NCBI GenBank assembly: GCA_963815135.1
Contig: CAWFFO010000012.1
Coordinates: 1-64,000 of the forward strand
DNA: 64,000 bases
Source of the DNA: CAIWTU01 sp963815135
GTDB taxonomy: Bacteria > Desulfobacterota > Desulfuromonadia > Geobacterales > Geobacteraceae
Reading direction: 5' to 3'
Shown here in pieces: positions 26,238 through 35,733 of this stretch (positions are counted from its first letter, which is position 1; each line of letters opens with the position of its first letter). The position numbers were made by a program, and so were the translations under genes. The notes below the pieces were generated by a model. The model had not been told where the DNA came from and did not search any database. It worked only from the letters and a program-made list of their open reading frames with translations.

Positions 26238-26684
26238 CTAGCGGGTCAAGATGTAGGTGCGCCCGAAAAGAGATATCCCTATATAACCTCGCAGTTTCAG
26301 TCGAGTCGACGATACCAGTTCCATGCTGCACCTGTAGCTCTTGCCGCTTTCCGGATCGTAGCAGGTCCCGTTGCCCCACCGGTTGCCACCTATATTGGTG
26401 AGCCCGCTCATTACCTGTAGACCGAGAATCGGCCTTTTTCTTAATGCAGGATTAGGATTTTTCCGATCAATCTTTAAAGTGCCGACCGGCCCATCATTAC
26501 TGTCGATATATTTCGGCACCTTCAGCCAAACAACTTTCGCGCAGAGTTTCTCCCCACATTTGAAAAATTCCAGCCGTGATTTATCTCCATCGGTTTTCCA
26601 CAACCCCAGGACCTCGCCAGGATCTGCGCCAAAGGAGATAGTTGGGGCCATCAGCACTATCGCGAAGAATATGCAGACCTTCAT
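26238..26684 (-). CDS. DUF2147 family exported protein
   Basis: A 148-residue secreted protein with signal peptide MKVCIFFAIVLMAPTISFGA and the DUF2147 pattern: VLGLWKTDGDKSRLEFFKCG, LCAKVVWL, NPNPALRKRPILGLQVMSG, then GTCYDPESGKSYRCSMELV and LRGYIGISLFGRTYILTR. It is a small periplasmic lipocalin-like beta-barrel by family knowledge; the function is not established. Monocistronic. Confidence 0.88.
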   Translation of the reverse strand: MKVCIFFAIVLMAPTISFGADPGEVLGLWKTDGDKSRLEFFKCGEKLCAKVVWLKVPKYIDSNDGPVGTLKIDRKNPNPALRKRPILGLQVMSGLTNIGGNRWGNGTCYDPESGKSYRCSMELVSSTRLKLRGYIGISLFGRTYILTR

Positions 26685-27070
26685 ATTTTTCCTCCGCTAG
26701 CAGTGTTTTCGTGTTTGCCCTGTTAGAAACCCTCGAAATGGCTTATTAATTTACCAGAGACAACATCACGAACATCATCTGTTCCCTGTACTGAGTATCC
26801 TTCAAAAGAAAGAGAGCCCCGATGAAAAAGCGGGGGGGGGACAGTTCCCCCCGTTTACCAATGGGAGGACTATAGGCTTCCGGTCATGGATGACGCAGGC
26901 AACGAAGCATAATTATTCGATAAAGGAAAAGAGGTCAACGGTGCACCAACCCCTTGACCTCTTTCGGCGGTATGTACGCTCCTTTCCAAACGCGGGAGGC
27001 GACGCTGTTTCCACCGAGCGGCTTCGCCGCGCACATTCACTGATTTGCCTAAACAATAATACTCCATATT
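26685..27070. other. Intergenic region with hairpins, no gene
   Basis: About 385 bases without a credible gene. It holds a G/C-rich hairpin near 26831-26852 (CGGGGGGGGACAGTTCCCCC) and a bidirectional terminator-like hairpin, AAAAGAGGTCAA (26927-26938) with TTGACCTCTTT (26954-26964), flanked by A and T runs. The second probably ends the WHy lipoprotein transcript. Confidence 0.55.
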
Positions 27071-27556
27071 TCATTTGCCGCTCTCGAAGAAATCCGCAGG
27101 CAACGTAAACTCCCCCTTCGACTTGAAACGCACGCTATTGAACGTCGGTCCGGCGAGTTTTCCGGTCAACTCATACGCAATCTTCCCGTGGTTTTGGTTG
27201 GTCATGATGCCGATAGCCTGGCGCGCGATGCGGAACGCCGAAACACTCACCGGGACGTTAACGATTGTCTCGCCATAGCGCGGTACACTGCCACTAGCGT
27301 CGCTAACGCCGGTGGCAAAGGGTTTGCCTTGCACATCCATCTGTACATACACGCCGTTGAACTCCAGCGGGATGTCATTGGGATTCTGAATGCGTAACTT
27401 GACCAGCATTCGCAACTCCAACTCCTGACCTTGAAGCGGTTCAACGCCCGCCATGATTACTTGAATGGGCTCGCTACGCTGAAGACTAGCACAGCCGCCA
27501 AAGGGAAGGATTATAACGGTGAACAGTAAAAGCAATGCGCTCCGACTAATTGACAT
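27071..27556 (-). CDS. LEA type 2 / WHy-domain lipoprotein
   Basis: A 161-residue lipoprotein: signal with lipobox FGGCASL, then a WHy (water stress and hypersensitive response) immunoglobulin-like domain: MAGVEPLQGQELELRMLVKL, RIQNPNDIPLEFNGVYVQMD, FATGVSDASGSVPRYGETIV and VPVSVSAF. Bacterial members are linked to desiccation or envelope stress in some lineages. It is monocistronic and faces a non-coding region. Confidence 0.85.
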   Translation of the reverse strand: MSISRSALLLLFTVIILPFGGCASLQRSEPIQVIMAGVEPLQGQELELRMLVKLRIQNPNDIPLEFNGVYVQMDVQGKPFATGVSDASGSVPRYGETIVNVPVSVSAFRIARQAIGIMTNQNHGKIAYELTGKLAGPTFNSVRFKSKGEFTLPADFFESGK

Positions 27557-28301
27557 GATGATTTCCCTCGTAAATACAACGTGTTGTCTCGATAGAGTAA
27601 TTGTCGGGCATAAAGTGGAAATATGCGAGTGTCAATCAGACTGAAGCATCCGTAAAGGGCGCTCAACAGGTGGTTCCACAACCGTCTCTTCGCAGTCGGC
27701 CCCGTAATCGTCCTCCTGCCGAGTCCGCGTTCAGAGCCTCCAAATCGACTTCATCATACGGGGTGCTCCTAGTATGCCGTCCAACGTAGTGATACCTATA
27801 TAAGGAACAAGTTGCCTTTGTAAGTAACTTACCGTTTTTTCTTTCCATCAGAAAAAAACCGGCATTTCGCCCCAGTTTTAGTAACACGGTAACACGTTGG
27901 TTTGAAAATACAGTATGGGTCATTTAGTAATTCCATATGGTGTTAAGTGTAGCAAATTTACACTCTGTTGCAGTCACAGACAAAAAAAGTGCCTGTTTCT
28001 ATGACAGACGCTCTTCAAATCATATTATCGTCAAGTTCCCAATTTTATCCTGACCGGCTCCCCGTAGTGGACGAAATCAGAACTATTTGTATCCTCAGAA
28101 CCGAGGTCCTTCAAAATCTTGGGTAATATGGAGTACCCTTCCCATGAAGGATATGGACTTTAAAATATTGGTAATGCCCGTGAGTTTTTTGCTTGAATTG
28201 TTTTTGCCACTTTTGCGATACTTCATCATGGTAAGCTCTTCGATGTAAACGAGTTGAAGCCTTTCGAATGGTTAAGAATCACCAACACAATAAGGGCCTT
28301 T
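27557..28301. other. Intergenic region with partial repeats
   Basis: About 745 bases with no gene that I can support. It contains GGTAACACGTTGGTTTGAAA (27888 onward), shared with a site near 36650, and a partial tRNA-end repeat, copy C, at about 28054-28090 (GGCTCCCCGTAGTGGACGAA, ATCAGAAC). The last part is presumably the promoter of the hybrid kinase gene. Confidence 0.5.
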
Positions 28302-31300
28302 ATGCAGGTGACAATGAACAGTTTTGTAGATGAAACATTGCGCATATTGTCTGAAGAAGTGAAGGATCTCGCGATTTCGATGCTTGATGCAGCTGGCAAT
28401 GTAATTAAATGGGATAAGATAGCGGAAGGAATCACGGGGTACCGAGCCCACGAAATCCTCGGTAAGCATTTCTCCTGTCTCTACTCCATGGAAGACCGGG
28501 ATGACATAAAGGTTGCCGATGCTCTGGGAAGAGCCGAGGCCGAGGGAAGGTTTGAAGTCGAGGGGTGGCGTTACCGAAAGGACGGCCGTCGATTCTGGGC
28601 AAGAGTTGTCATCAGGGCATTACGTGATAAAGATGGAAATCTGCTGGGATTTTCAAAAGTAACGCGCGACCTCTCAAATCGCATAAAGACAGAAGCTGAA
28701 AATGAGAGGCTTGCTTTCTTCCCGCAATTGAATCCAAATCCGGTTTTCGAGTTGGACGCCAATGGCAAGGTAACCTTCTGCAACGGAGCTATGAAGGAAA
28801 TTCTCAAAAACTCGGGGTACGGTGACGACGTGAGTCCATTCCTGCCCAAGAACTTACCTGAAATCCTTCACGCCATTCAACAAAAGAAAGCTCTCCAGTA
28901 CACGCAGGAGATTGAATTAAACGGTTTGAACTATGAGGAACGCATCTATCTGGCGCCGCAGTTCGAAGCGATACGCATTTACGCCACGGACATCACTGCA
29001 CGCAAGCTGGCGGAGGAAAGACTTCGTGAAAGCACGGAAAAATACCAGGCCATAGTAGAGGCCTTTGAAGGCTTGATATATATTTGTTCGGATGATTATC
29101 GAATTGAATTCATGAATGAGAATTTGATCAAACGGACCGGAAAAAATGCCGTCGGCGAATTTTGTTACAAGGCCTTGCATGATAGTGATTCTGTGTGCCA
29201 CTGGTGCGCCAACGAACGGGTATTTGCAGGCGAAACGGTCCGCTGGGAAGTGCAGAGTCCCAAGGACGGACGTTGGTATTATGGGGTAAATGCTCCAATT
29301 CACAATGTTGATGGTTCGAAATCCAACCAGTCAATGATTATGGACATAACTGACCGCAAGCAGGCCGAGGAGAAGCTGCGGCAGGCCAAGCTGATAGTGG
29401 AGAACAGCCCGGCGCTACTGTTCCGTTGGAGTGCGGCCGAAGGGTGGCCGGTCGAGATGGTGTCCAGGAACATAAGCCAGTTTGGCTATACAACGGAAGA
29501 ACTCCTCTCCGGCAAGGTTCCCTACTCTTCGTTGGTGTACCATGAGGACCTGGCAAGAGTCGCCTCGGAAGTGGAGAAGTACACCTGCCTTGGAGAAGAC
29601 CGGTTACAACAGGAATATCGAATCGTCACGAAAGACGGTGCTGTCCGCTGGATAGACGACCGCACGGTTATAGAGCGGGATACCAAAGGGAGGGCAACTC
29701 ACTATCATGGCATAATAATCGATATCACCGAGCGCAAGCGGATGGAAGCGGAACTGCGCCTGGCCCATGAGGAGTTGGAAAAACGGGTTACTGAGCGGAC
29801 GGAGCAACTTGAAAAAACCGCGGAAGCACTGCGCACGAGCGAGGAAAGATATGCTCTGGCTGTTCAGGGTTCAAATGACGGCATATGGGACCGGGATTTT
29901 TCAACCGGCGAGGTCCATTACTCATTGCGCTGGAAAAGCATGCTCGGCTATGAAGATGATGAGCTATCCAATGATTCCGAAGAATGGAAGAAAAGGATCC
30001 ATCCTGATGATTATCAAATGGTAATGGGTGCCCTCGTCGGATATATGGAGGGGAGAAACCCTTCATATGAGGTCGAATACCGGCTCCGGCACAGGGATGG
30101 CAGCTATCGCTATATCCTGGCCCGTGGTATCTGTCTGAGAGACTCTCATGGGGTTCCATACAGATTCTCCGGGTCGCATACTGATGTCACCGATAAAAGA
30201 CGGGCAGAAGATGCACTGAAGCAGAGCGAGGAATACTTCCGGCAAGTCGTTGAACACTCCCCTGTGGCCATGGGTATATCTACCGGCATAGAGCAAAAAA
30301 TCATATTACTGAACCGGAAGTTTACAGAGATGTTCGGTTACACGCCCGAAGATATTCCCGATGTGGGCCGCTGGTGGTCTCTTGCCTATCCCGACGAACG
30401 GTATAGAAAAAAGGTTAAGACTGAGTGGGAGTCAACCGTCAAACTGGCCATCAACAATGAACGCGCTCGCAAACCATTTGAAGCAATGGCTACCTGCAAG
30501 GACGGCTCCATTCGCCATATTGAGGTCAATTTCTCTGTTATAGGAGAAAGAAATCTGGTTGCCTTCGTCGACCATACCGAGATCAAAAGGGCGCAAGAAG
30601 TCATCAGGCAATCTGAGAAAAGATACAGAAGACTTTTCGAGGAATCAAATGACACAATTTTTATCTCTGATCCGGAAAGAAGGATTATTGACATTAACCA
30701 GGTTGGCATTGAACTCTTTGGCTATTCCAAAGAGGAACTCTTTTTCCTTGATCTGGAAAAGCTCTACTGCAACCGGGAAGACAGGGATGTCTTATGGCAA
30801 AAGCTGCACCGATCCGTATTTTTAAGTGATCACGAAGTGGAAATGCAGACAAAGGACGGTATAAAAATCATCGCACGCATTTCCATGTCGATCATCAAGG
30901 ACGATGCGGGGCAGATATCAGGTTACCAGGGAATCATACGTGATGTGACGGAAAGAAAAAGGTTGGAGCGGCAACTCCTGCAATCGCAGAAGATGGAATC
31001 CGTCGGCATTCTCGCCGGTGGTGTGGCCCATGATTTCAACAACCTGCTCACCGCGATTTCCGGCTACGGGCAAATACTCCTGGAGAGTATCCCCGAAAAC
31101 GACGAACTGTCTCAGGAGAGCATCACACACGTCCTGAAAGCTGCTGACCGGGCTGCGGAGCTGACCAGGGGGCTGCTTGCCTTCAGCAGGAAACAGCTGA
31201 TCAGCCCGAAATCTGTGCACATTGACTCCCTCATCAGCGACACCAGCAAGCTCATTCAGAGGATTATCGGGGAAGATATCGAGTTCAGTACCAAGTTTTC

Positions 31301-32111
31301 AGGCAAAAAACTGCTGGTCAAGGCAGACCCTGGACAGATGGAGCAGGTACTGATGAACCTGGCGACCAATGCCCGCGACGCTATGCCCCATGGCGGCCGT
31401 CTGTCCGTCACCACAAGACAGGTGGTTGTCAAGGACGGATCGGAAACGCTGTATGACCTGCCGTCACCCGGCAAATATGCCCTGATAACCGTAGCTGATA
31501 CCGGCATGGGGATTGACAAAAGGACGCTGGAAAGCATCTTTGAGCCATTTTACACTACGAAGGAGGTCGGCAAGGGGACCGGCCTTGGACTGGCAATAGT
31601 CCACGGTATCATCAAACAGCACAACGGTTCCGTTCTGGCCAGCAGCGAACCTGGCAAAGGGACGACATTCAATATCTACCTGCCGTTGATTGAGAGTCAT
31701 GCCATTAAGGAAGAATCAAAAATCTCCATGCTAACTGTTGGCGGCAAGGAGACCCTGTTGATTGCTGAAGACGAAGAGATTGTAAGAATGTTTGTGAAGA
31801 ATATCCTTGAAAGGGCCGGCTATAAGGTAATCATTGCCGACAACGGTGAAGATGCGGTGGCACGGTTCAGTGAGCACGATGACATTTCTCTTGTCCTGTC
31901 CGACGTGGTAATGCCCAGGAAAAACGGCAAGGAAATGCTCAATGAAATCAGAAAAATTAAGCCCGGCGTCAAAGCATTGTTCATAAGCGGTTACGCAGCC
32001 GATGTCATCCACAACAAAGGAATCCTTGAAAAGGACTTTGATTTCATGACGAAACCGTTCACAAAGGCCGACCTTTTGCGGAAAATACGGGATATGCTGG
32101 ACAAGGACTGA
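28302..32111 (+). CDS. Multi-PAS hybrid sensor histidine kinase/response regulator
   Basis: A cytoplasmic protein of about 1269 residues without membrane helices. About seven PAS domains (roughly 20-130, 135-245, 255-365 with a CHWC cysteine pair, 365-495, 525-650, 655-775, 780-900), then HisKA with the phospho-accepting His in LAGGVAHDFNNLLTAISGYG, HATPase (NLATNARDAMPHGG, GKGTGLGLAIVHGIIKQHNG) and a C-terminal receiver (LLIAEDEEIVRMF, phospho-Asp in LVLSDVVMPRKNGKE, MTKPF). ATG 28302 has AAGGG 5 bases upstream; ATG 28314 is an alternative. Monocistronic. It should integrate several cytoplasmic signals (redox, ligand), with an unknown partner. Confidence 0.9.
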   Translation: MQVTMNSFVDETLRILSEEVKDLAISMLDAAGNVIKWDKIAEGITGYRAHEILGKHFSCLYSMEDRDDIKVADALGRAEAEGRFEVEGWRYRKDGRRFWARVVIRALRDKDGNLLGFSKVTRDLSNRIKTEAENERLAFFPQLNPNPVFELDANGKVTFCNGAMKEILKNSGYGDDVSPFLPKNLPEILHAIQQKKALQYTQEIELNGLNYEERIYLAPQFEAIRIYATDITARKLAEERLRESTEKYQAIVEAFEGLIYICSDDYRIEFMNENLIKRTGKNAVGEFCYKALHDSDSVCHWCANERVFAGETVRWEVQSPKDGRWYYGVNAPIHNVDGSKSNQSMIMDITDRKQAEEKLRQAKLIVENSPALLFRWSAAEGWPVEMVSRNISQFGYTTEELLSGKVPYSSLVYHEDLARVASEVEKYTCLGEDRLQQEYRIVTKDGAVRWIDDRTVIERDTKGRATHYHGIIIDITERKRMEAELRLAHEELEKRVTERTEQLEKTAEALRTSEERYALAVQGSNDGIWDRDFSTGEVHYSLRWKSMLGYEDDELSNDSEEWKKRIHPDDYQMVMGALVGYMEGRNPSYEVEYRLRHRDGSYRYILARGICLRDSHGVPYRFSGSHTDVTDKRRAEDALKQSEEYFRQVVEHSPVAMGISTGIEQKIILLNRKFTEMFGYTPEDIPDVGRWWSLAYPDERYRKKVKTEWESTVKLAINNERARKPFEAMATCKDGSIRHIEVNFSVIGERNLVAFVDHTEIKRAQEVIRQSEKRYRRLFEESNDTIFISDPERRIIDINQVGIELFGYSKEELFFLDLEKLYCNREDRDVLWQKLHRSVFLSDHEVEMQTKDGIKIIARISMSIIKDDAGQISGYQGIIRDVTERKRLERQLLQSQKMESVGILAGGVAHDFNNLLTAISGYGQILLESIPENDELSQESITHVLKAADRAAELTRGLLAFSRKQLISPKSVHIDSLISDTSKLIQRIIGEDIEFSTKFSGKKLLVKADPGQMEQVLMNLATNARDAMPHGGRLSVTTRQVVVKDGSETLYDLPSPGKYALITVADTGMGIDKRTLESIFEPFYTTKEVGKGTGLGLAIVHGIIKQHNGSVLASSEPGKGTTFNIYLPLIESHAIKEESKISMLTVGGKETLLIAEDEEIVRMFVKNILERAGYKVIIADNGEDAVARFSEHDDISLVLSDVVMPRKNGKEMLNEIRKIKPGVKALFISGYAADVIHNKGILEKDFDFMTKPFTKADLLRKIRDMLDKD

Positions 32112-32423
32112 AAATCAGCTCGATTCACCGATGATGTGACATGTCAAGAAGCTCACGGAGTGCATGTCCGGGTGCCTCCATGTTATAGAGCTTTGCGAAA
32201 ACGCCCTCACGCTGAAGCGTACGCTTTAGGTCGCCCAAAGCCCTCTCGCGGCGCAAACTTCCAATTCGATTTGACCGCCAGTTCAACTCCATTGTTAGAG
32301 AAATGGACGCCAAAAGCCCGTAGCTACCAACAAAAAGGGCGGCGCGGACTCGAACTTCTAACAACTTGGATTTGTGACAGGATTTAGGCGACAACAAGGT
32401 TGGCTGTAAGGATGGTAAAAATA

Positions 32424-32520
32424 AATGGCCGATTTCATTAAAGAAACCGGCCATCTTGATTTTGGCTCCCCTATAGTGGACGAAATTAGAACTTTTTGCG
32501 ACCTTTCAGAAAACCGGACC
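32424..32520 (-). repeat. Dispersed tRNA-3'-end/terminator repeat, copy D (short)
   Basis: Minus strand: GGTCGCAAAAAGTTCTAATT, TCGTCCACTATAGGGGAGCC, then a different hairpin, ATGGCCGGTTTC / GAAATCGGCCAT, with T-rich tail. It shows that the conserved part is the tRNA-end segment and that the hairpin can vary. The neighbouring 32112-32423 holds no gene that I can support, but includes another T-arm-like AAGTTCGAGTCCGCGCC near 32341. Confidence 0.7.
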
Positions 32521-32584
32521 TAGATGACTATGACATCGTTTGGGAGCATGTATGGGGATAACCACCCCGAGAGCGAATTACTCG

Positions 32585-33502
32585 TTACAAGCCAAGAACC
32601 TGGAGCCAATCAAGAATCCTATCAGCTACTTTCTTCCAGTTTGGTTCCAACATCATGTCATGCGCCATATGTGGGAATATTTCTGCTTCAGTTCCGTAGC
32701 AGCAGGCAGTTGCACATTGTTCGGCAACAGAAAATACTCTGTCATTTTCTGCGGCCAGCACCAAGAGAGGAGTTTTGACCTTGCCGGGTCGTGGCAGGTC
32801 GAGAAACAAAGCTTCAAGTTCCATTCGGAACGACTCAGGTTGCAGACGTGCAAAATGCCGCTCGATTTCTTCTGTCGGCACATTAGGCGAAAAGAAAGCA
32901 TCTTTCATCAAATCAGGTGTCTCAACAAGGTTCCAAGGATTTAGCAGTAAATGTGCCTTTATAAACTGCCAAGGATGTTCCAGAAAGTATCGTCTCCCGA
33001 ATCCGAAAATCCCCGAGACAGGTATAGATGCCATCAACACTCCTGCCGCCGCAGTATGGGTTTCCAGATATTTCTGGACAACATACCCACCCATCGAATG
33101 ACCAATAATGACCGGAGGCGAAGGCAGCGTCTTTGTAGCTTGTTCAATGTCATGAACATAACCGCGAGACGCACTATGCCAACGAATTTTTTCTCGATCA
33201 TGACTATTGCCGTGTCCGCGTAGGCTGACAGCATGCGATACGTAACCACGCTGGGCAAAGTAAGGAAGAAAGTTTTCCCAACACCATGCAGCATGCCATG
33301 CTCCATGCACAAAGAGGATCGGTGTAGGATGAGATTTATTCTCGGGTTGTTGAGTTATGATTTCTAGTTGCATATCTATACGAAGGTGTCCGGTTTGGTA
33401 ATACGGCCGTATCCCGAACGGATATGGTCCTTGTCTTGTATGGCTCCCCAGCAAATGGCTCTGCCAATCAACCGGAATTTTTAATGGCGTATCACAACCC
33501 AT
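32585..33502 (-). CDS. Alpha/beta hydrolase
   Basis: A protein of up to 305 residues with the alpha/beta hydrolase fold: PILFVHGAWHAAWCWENFLP (oxyanion HGAW), IGHSMGGYVVQKYLE (nucleophile Ser in GHSMGG), LLVLAAENDRVFS (Asp) and FPHMAHDMMLEPNW (His). A lipase/esterase-like hydrolase; substrate unknown. The proposed start at 33502 overlaps the end of the FAD-oxidoreductase gene by 11 bases, indicating one operon; a later Met (MQLEIITQQ) is a possible alternative start. Confidence 0.85.
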   Translation of the reverse strand: MGCDTPLKIPVDWQSHLLGSHTRQGPYPFGIRPYYQTGHLRIDMQLEIITQQPENKSHPTPILFVHGAWHAAWCWENFLPYFAQRGYVSHAVSLRGHGNSHDREKIRWHSASRGYVHDIEQATKTLPSPPVIIGHSMGGYVVQKYLETHTAAAGVLMASIPVSGIFGFGRRYFLEHPWQFIKAHLLLNPWNLVETPDLMKDAFFSPNVPTEEIERHFARLQPESFRMELEALFLDLPRPGKVKTPLLVLAAENDRVFSVAEQCATACCYGTEAEIFPHMAHDMMLEPNWKKVADRILDWLQVLGL

Positions 33503-35018
33503 CCCTTAAAGCTTGGAGGGCCGCCAGATAGCCGCCAAGCATGGCTCCCGAAAATCCTCCTCCGGGAAATGTCCAGGCAGAACCAAAATAGAGGCCGCCC
33601 AGTGGGGATTTGGCGGCGATGCGCTTTAACCCCGCCTGGTCCATGGTCTGGGCGAAGCCGTAAATGCTGCCGTACGGGTTTTTTGTATAGCGAACAATGG
33701 TTTTGGGAGTCCCCACCTCGCAGTAATCAACGGCATCTGATATCCCCGGAATCAATTTTTCGAGCCGACCGATCAACAGTTGAGCAACTTCCTTCTTTTT
33801 TTTCTGATATTCTTCTGGGGAGAGGGTTTGCCAGTCAGAAAGCGAATCGACAGTTCCAATAAAGCCAACGCTTTTGCCGGCGGGGGCCAGACCTGATTCT
33901 ATTTGGCTGTAATCGACAAAGACGAAGGGACGTTCGGTTAAACTCGTATGTGCTCTCCCTTTGAGGTCATGCAGACGGGTCACGTTTTCGTAACTGAAGG
34001 TACTGTAAGCATCATTCCCAAGTTCCTTCGGTGGCACCTTGAAGCCCAGGTAAATGGAAAGAAAGGAGGTGGAAGGTTTAAGGGCCGCTACCATTGTGGC
34101 ATATTTCTTCGGGACTGCGTCAGCGGGAAGGAGTTCGTTCAACACCTCCGGTATTGCGGCGTTAGCAATTACCGTGCTTGTATGAGCAGTATGCGCTGCA
34201 CCGCTCCGCTTGTCGAAGAAACTCACACCCGTTACCTTACCGTCTTCTGCATGAATGCGGGTGACTTCATGGGAGGTGAGCACCGTACCGCCATGGTTTT
34301 CAATGAAACGGGCAAAATGATCCGACAGATGTCGCGATCCTCCTTTGATGTAATGGCCGCCGCCAGCAAAGAAACTTCCCTGTGCCATGGCATAAAAGAT
34401 GAGCGACAGATCGAATGGATCATCTCCGTAATAGCCCATGTTCGCTGCAAGGAGCAGTTTGAGTCTCTCGTCGTGGAAGGAATACTCCAGAAAATCGCCT
34501 ATTGTATGTCGCGAACCCTTGGTGAGATTAGGATAGAGAAGTGGAAACAGTGGATATAGGAGACGTTGTTTCCATCGCTGGTGGGGTACCTTGTGCCCCT
34601 CGCGCTGCATTCCTGCCAACAGTCTGAAAAATTTGTCGATACCATAGACTTCGTCGGGGAAGGCAAGTATCAGTTTTTCCCGCGCCTCATGGGCCGAAGA
34701 GGGCATGACAAAATCGAGGTCCTTGTTGACGAACCGATAAAATTGGGGAATCCGGATAAATTGCACGCTGTCAAAGACATCCAGTTCCTCGAAAAGATGA
34801 CGCTTCATATCCTCTTCATCGAGGCCATCCATTTCGTGCAGTGACACCTCGATGGTGTAATCTCTCCGCCGGAAAGTGGTGGCAAAGCCTCCGACAATTC
34901 TGTGCTGCTCAATAAGAAGGATGCGTTTCCCTTCTTTGGCCAACTTCGAGCCTGCCACCAACCCGCCCAGACCTCCTCCGACAATGATTGCATCATATCT
35001 TTCGATTTTTGGTTCCAT
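33492..35018 (-). CDS. FAD-dependent oxidoreductase (phytoene desaturase/CrtISO-like)
   Basis: A 508-residue amine-oxidase-like flavoprotein. Dinucleotide-binding motif YDAIIVGGGLGGLVAGSKLA followed by LLIEQHRIVGGFATTF; a second substrate region GGGHYIKGGSRHLSDHFARF; C-terminal FAD contact GLYFGSAWTFPGGGFSGAML. It belongs to the broad phytoene-dehydrogenase/carotenoid-isomerase/retinol-saturase group; no carotenoid genes lie nearby, so the substrate is open. It is co-transcribed with the hydrolase downstream. Confidence 0.85.
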   Translation of the reverse strand: MEPKIERYDAIIVGGGLGGLVAGSKLAKEGKRILLIEQHRIVGGFATTFRRRDYTIEVSLHEMDGLDEEDMKRHLFEELDVFDSVQFIRIPQFYRFVNKDLDFVMPSSAHEAREKLILAFPDEVYGIDKFFRLLAGMQREGHKVPHQRWKQRLLYPLFPLLYPNLTKGSRHTIGDFLEYSFHDERLKLLLAANMGYYGDDPFDLSLIFYAMAQGSFFAGGGHYIKGGSRHLSDHFARFIENHGGTVLTSHEVTRIHAEDGKVTGVSFFDKRSGAAHTAHTSTVIANAAIPEVLNELLPADAVPKKYATMVAALKPSTSFLSIYLGFKVPPKELGNDAYSTFSYENVTRLHDLKGRAHTSLTERPFVFVDYSQIESGLAPAGKSVGFIGTVDSLSDWQTLSPEEYQKKKKEVAQLLIGRLEKLIPGISDAVDYCEVGTPKTIVRYTKNPYGSIYGFAQTMDQAGLKRIAAKSPLGGLYFGSAWTFPGGGFSGAMLGGYLAALQALRDGL

Positions 35019-35280
35019 AGCGATATCCTACTGTTTTATTACCTGCTCGCCTTGCAATCGGCGAGTTTTTAGAAACAAGTGATCAGCGATCATGCGATTA
35101 CCGCTATTTGCTAATAAACAATAACAGTTAAAGGAACGTAGTCAATGGAACGTTTATCGAGTCTGTGGATGAATTATAACGAAAGAAAGATAAGAATTGG
35201 TGGAGGCAGTCGGGATAACGTATGGCGGTTATTCAAGCAGGATATAGATGAGGAATGGGAAAACGGATTCTTTTCGGAGA

Positions 35281-35475
35281 AAAAAAGTGGGACTTTTCTC
35301 AAGGAAAAGTCCCACTTTTGGAGTATGGCTCCCCATTGTGGACGAAATTAGAACTTTTTGCGACCTTTCTCCAGGGACTCGAACCTATTTTGAATAGCAA
35401 AAAAGGCCACATCCTTTATTGGATATGGCCTTTTGAATTTTGGCTCCCCAGCGCGGATAAATCTGGGCACTGGCA
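35281..35475 (-). repeat. Dispersed tRNA-3'-end/terminator repeat, copy E
   Basis: Contains two TGGCTCCCC sites (35326-35334 and 35441-35449), the perfect hairpin AAAAGTGGGACTTTTC around 35284-35318, GGGACTCGAACC (T-arm complement) at 35374, and the GGCCACATCC...GGATATGGCC hairpin. The second site, TGGCTCCCCAGCGCGGA at 35441-35457, differs by one base from the end of the tRNA-Asn gene at 40487-40503 and is the best candidate for the left boundary of the integrated element. Confidence 0.75.
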
Positions 35476-35733
35476 AGAGAGCATTTCGTTATAACGTCCG
35501 GCTGATCGACTTGCCTTTCGCAGCCGTTGTTGTGTAATGCGATTTCTCATCTCAGCTTGAGTACATTTCACCTTTTTACTACCTCATACACATCGGCTTA
35601 ATCAACATTCATCAGCATTCACACACGCATCCATCAACTATATTTACTCGATCTAGGAAGCTTCGGCCAGTCTCTCCTGAAAATGACTCACTGGTTATCA
35701 GCCTCTTTTAGGCTGCCTCTGTGCTTGACCCTT

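Noticed and set aside
26870..27067. Small minus-strand frame in the DUF2147/WHy gap
   Set aside because: Runs through a terminator hairpin and has no ribosome site or protein-like composition.
32125..32454. 109-residue minus-strand frame next to repeat copy D
   Set aside because: No ribosome site and it begins inside the repeat hairpin; it could be a gene remnant, but nothing supports an identity.
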